DNA of 50,665 bases, taken from the NCBI GenBank assembly GCA_015657535.1, contig JADHZB010000968.1:7950-58614 (forward strand), given 5' to 3'. Both the position numbers and the translations under genes were made by a program. Below the pieces are notes generated by a model. That model saw only the letters and a program-made list of their open reading frames with translations. It had not been told where the DNA came from and did no database searches. Shown in pieces: positions 49,771 through 50,665 of this stretch; position 1 is the stretch's first letter, and each line of letters opens with the position of its first letter. Origin of the DNA: Nephromyces sp. MM_2019. Lineage: Eukaryota; Apicomplexa; Aconoidasida; Nephromycida.

Positions 49771-50215
49771 ATGTGTGTTATCCTGAATACTCTACTTATG
49801 TTTGCTTAGGAGTAATTGAGTGATGATTATGGACACTTCTGCATCCAAACTTTTTGATAAAATTGTGCTGCATTTTGAAGGTATCTGGCGATTCAAGAGT
49901 TCACAAGGGAAGCTTTTTGGAGCATAGCTGTTACCATCAACAGGTAAGTGTTTTTCAATGAATCTTTAGGGCTTCACACACACATGCTTGAAGAGTTGAG
50001 TGATGAGATGAAGGTTGGTATGCTAGTCTATGTGTGCGTGTGTGTGCTAACATGTATGGGTGTATGTGTGTTTCAGCGTGTGTGTGTGTGTGATTACATG
50101 TTTATGGATCATCTTCATGGACTTAGAAATGCTTTCTTTGCAGGCCCGATGGAAATTCGCCTAATCAAGTGTTAAAAGTTGATTTTATTTGGAATAGGCA
50201 GCGCCTCTTCGATAG
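43342..50215 (+). CDS. TOP3: DNA topoisomerase III (type IA), N-terminal two-thirds of the core, truncated by window end
   Basis: Type IA topoisomerases cut one DNA strand through a tyrosine and, with a RecQ helicase, resolve recombination intermediates. Exons: 43342-43431, 44627-44718, 45143-45216, 45642-45711, 45908-45968, 46144-46213, 46608-46666, 47045-47081, 47752-47821, 49072-49116, 49881-49943 and 50144-50215; every junction is GT-AG and every phase matches (267 codons). The protein opens VLNVAEKPSVAREITR, continues with FTSVAGHLMKSDFPAQF, and carries the TOPRIM acidic motif in LLLWLDCDREGEAIAFE, then ELDLRIGAAFTRFMSVR and FGPCQFPTLGFVVDR. These match eukaryotic TOP3-alpha in order and spacing. 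The start ATG lies directly before the first conserved block. The catalytic tyrosine (SYPRTET-type motif) is beyond the right edge. An alternative acceptor at 45802 would add 35 codons to exon 5. Introns range from 175 to 1,250 bp and are often TG-rich. Confidence 0.96.
45002..45056. repeat. Interstitial CCCTAAA (telomere-type) motifs
   Basis: Four exact CCCTAAA heptamers at 45002, 45011, 45034 and 45050, with degraded relatives (ATCCTAGAAA, TGCCCTAAAT) from about 44940, lie in the second intron of the topoisomerase III gene. TTTAGGG/CCCTAAA is the telomere repeat of plants and several apicomplexans. Here it is degenerate and internal. Confidence 0.75.
49711..49767. repeat. (GT)n microsatellite in a topoisomerase III intron
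   Basis: About 28 uninterrupted GT units followed by GCGCATGTGTG, located in the intron between exons 49072-49116 and 49881-49943. Confidence 0.97.
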
Positions 50216-50399
50216 GTAACCTAACTAGGCACACACACACGCGCACTGAGCTAAACTAATGAAGATACACTGAAACGCTAGTGTTGCTGCTAACATTTTA
50301 AGAAGTAAAATATGATGTTTTGGTAGAAAAGGTGGTTTTTCACAGATTTTGATACTTAGTTTTCCTTCTTTCACTGTTTTTTATTCTGTTGATTTCAGA

Positions 50400-50665
50400 C
50401 TTATATGAATATCTTGTTCTTATTCATAATTTTCCTTGTTTTCTCATTTTCCCAACTCTTTTTTTTTGTTATTATCGTTTGTTTCATCTTTTCCCCCTTT
50501 TCAATCGTTTTCTTCCTCAATTTTTGCTTCTTGTTCTGCTCTTTTGTCTTTTTCTTCTTTATCTTTATTATCATCTTCATCTTGTTTCTCTCCTCCTTCA
50601 TCTTCTGCTACCCCTCCTTCATCTTATTCTTCATCTTTTTCATCATCTTCTTCTTCTTCATCTTC
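50400..50665. repeat. Pyrimidine-rich CTT/TTC tract to the window end
   Basis: From about 50400 the plus strand is nearly all C and T, ending in CTT/ATC trinucleotide repeats. It follows the last visible topoisomerase exon, so it is probably intronic. The Lys/Glu-rich minus-strand frame across it is a consequence of the tract. Confidence 0.75.

Noticed and set aside
50401..50601. Lys-rich minus-strand frame at the right edge
   Set aside because: Produced by the pyrimidine-rich tract; no motif or splice context.
1..50665. tRNA, rRNA, CRISPR arrays, bacterial operons or insertion sequences
   Set aside because: None seen by eye on either strand; a covariance-model scan would be needed to exclude small RNA genes.

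Overview
This window is AT-rich nuclear DNA from a eukaryotic protist with many introns. Three genes can be recognised by family and reconstructed exon by exon with matching splice phases. Their exons are mostly 30-140 nt, all introns are GT-AG, and introns run from about 60 to more than 1,000 nt, many of them filled with (TG)n/(CA)n microsatellite DNA. An alveolate (perhaps a coccidian-like apicomplexan) would fit the intron-rich genes, the long low-complexity protein tail and the CCCTAAA-type motifs, but this is a guess; nothing in the window fixes the taxon. There is no sign of bacterial organisation (operons, ribosome-binding sites, CRISPR).

Layout, left to right. 764-5409 (-): an Ariadne-type RBR E3 ubiquitin ligase (UBA-like domain, RING1, IBR, RING2), with its C-terminus unresolved towards the left edge. 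6740-7825 (-): a helical protein of unknown family, four phase-matched exons. 10075-10707 (+): a 211-codon open frame of unknown function. 11580-12422 (-): a multi-pass membrane protein. 12.4-24 kb: mostly unassigned, rich in CA/TG repeats, minisatellites and inverted repeats, with only weak exon candidates. 24062-30736 (-): a tandem CCCH zinc-finger (tristetraprolin-like) RNA-binding protein with a disordered tail of more than 1,300 residues. 31-36 kb: open-frame blocks whose strand cannot be settled. 36038-38015 (-): an eight-exon gene for a 284-residue protein with a hydrophobic segment at each end, family unknown. 38-43.3 kb: no firm gene. 43342-50215 (+): DNA topoisomerase III, twelve exons, running off the right edge before the active-site tyrosine exon.

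The recognisable genes are housekeeping or regulatory functions (ubiquitin transfer, mRNA binding, DNA strand passage) and do not form a pathway or cluster. The most notable observations are substitutions at conserved sites of the RBR ligase, an in-frame 35-codon extension defined by nested 3' splice sites inside the topoisomerase TOPRIM region, interstitial CCCTAAA motifs inside a topoisomerase intron, and strand-biased TG repeats in introns that generate most of the spurious open frames in the window.
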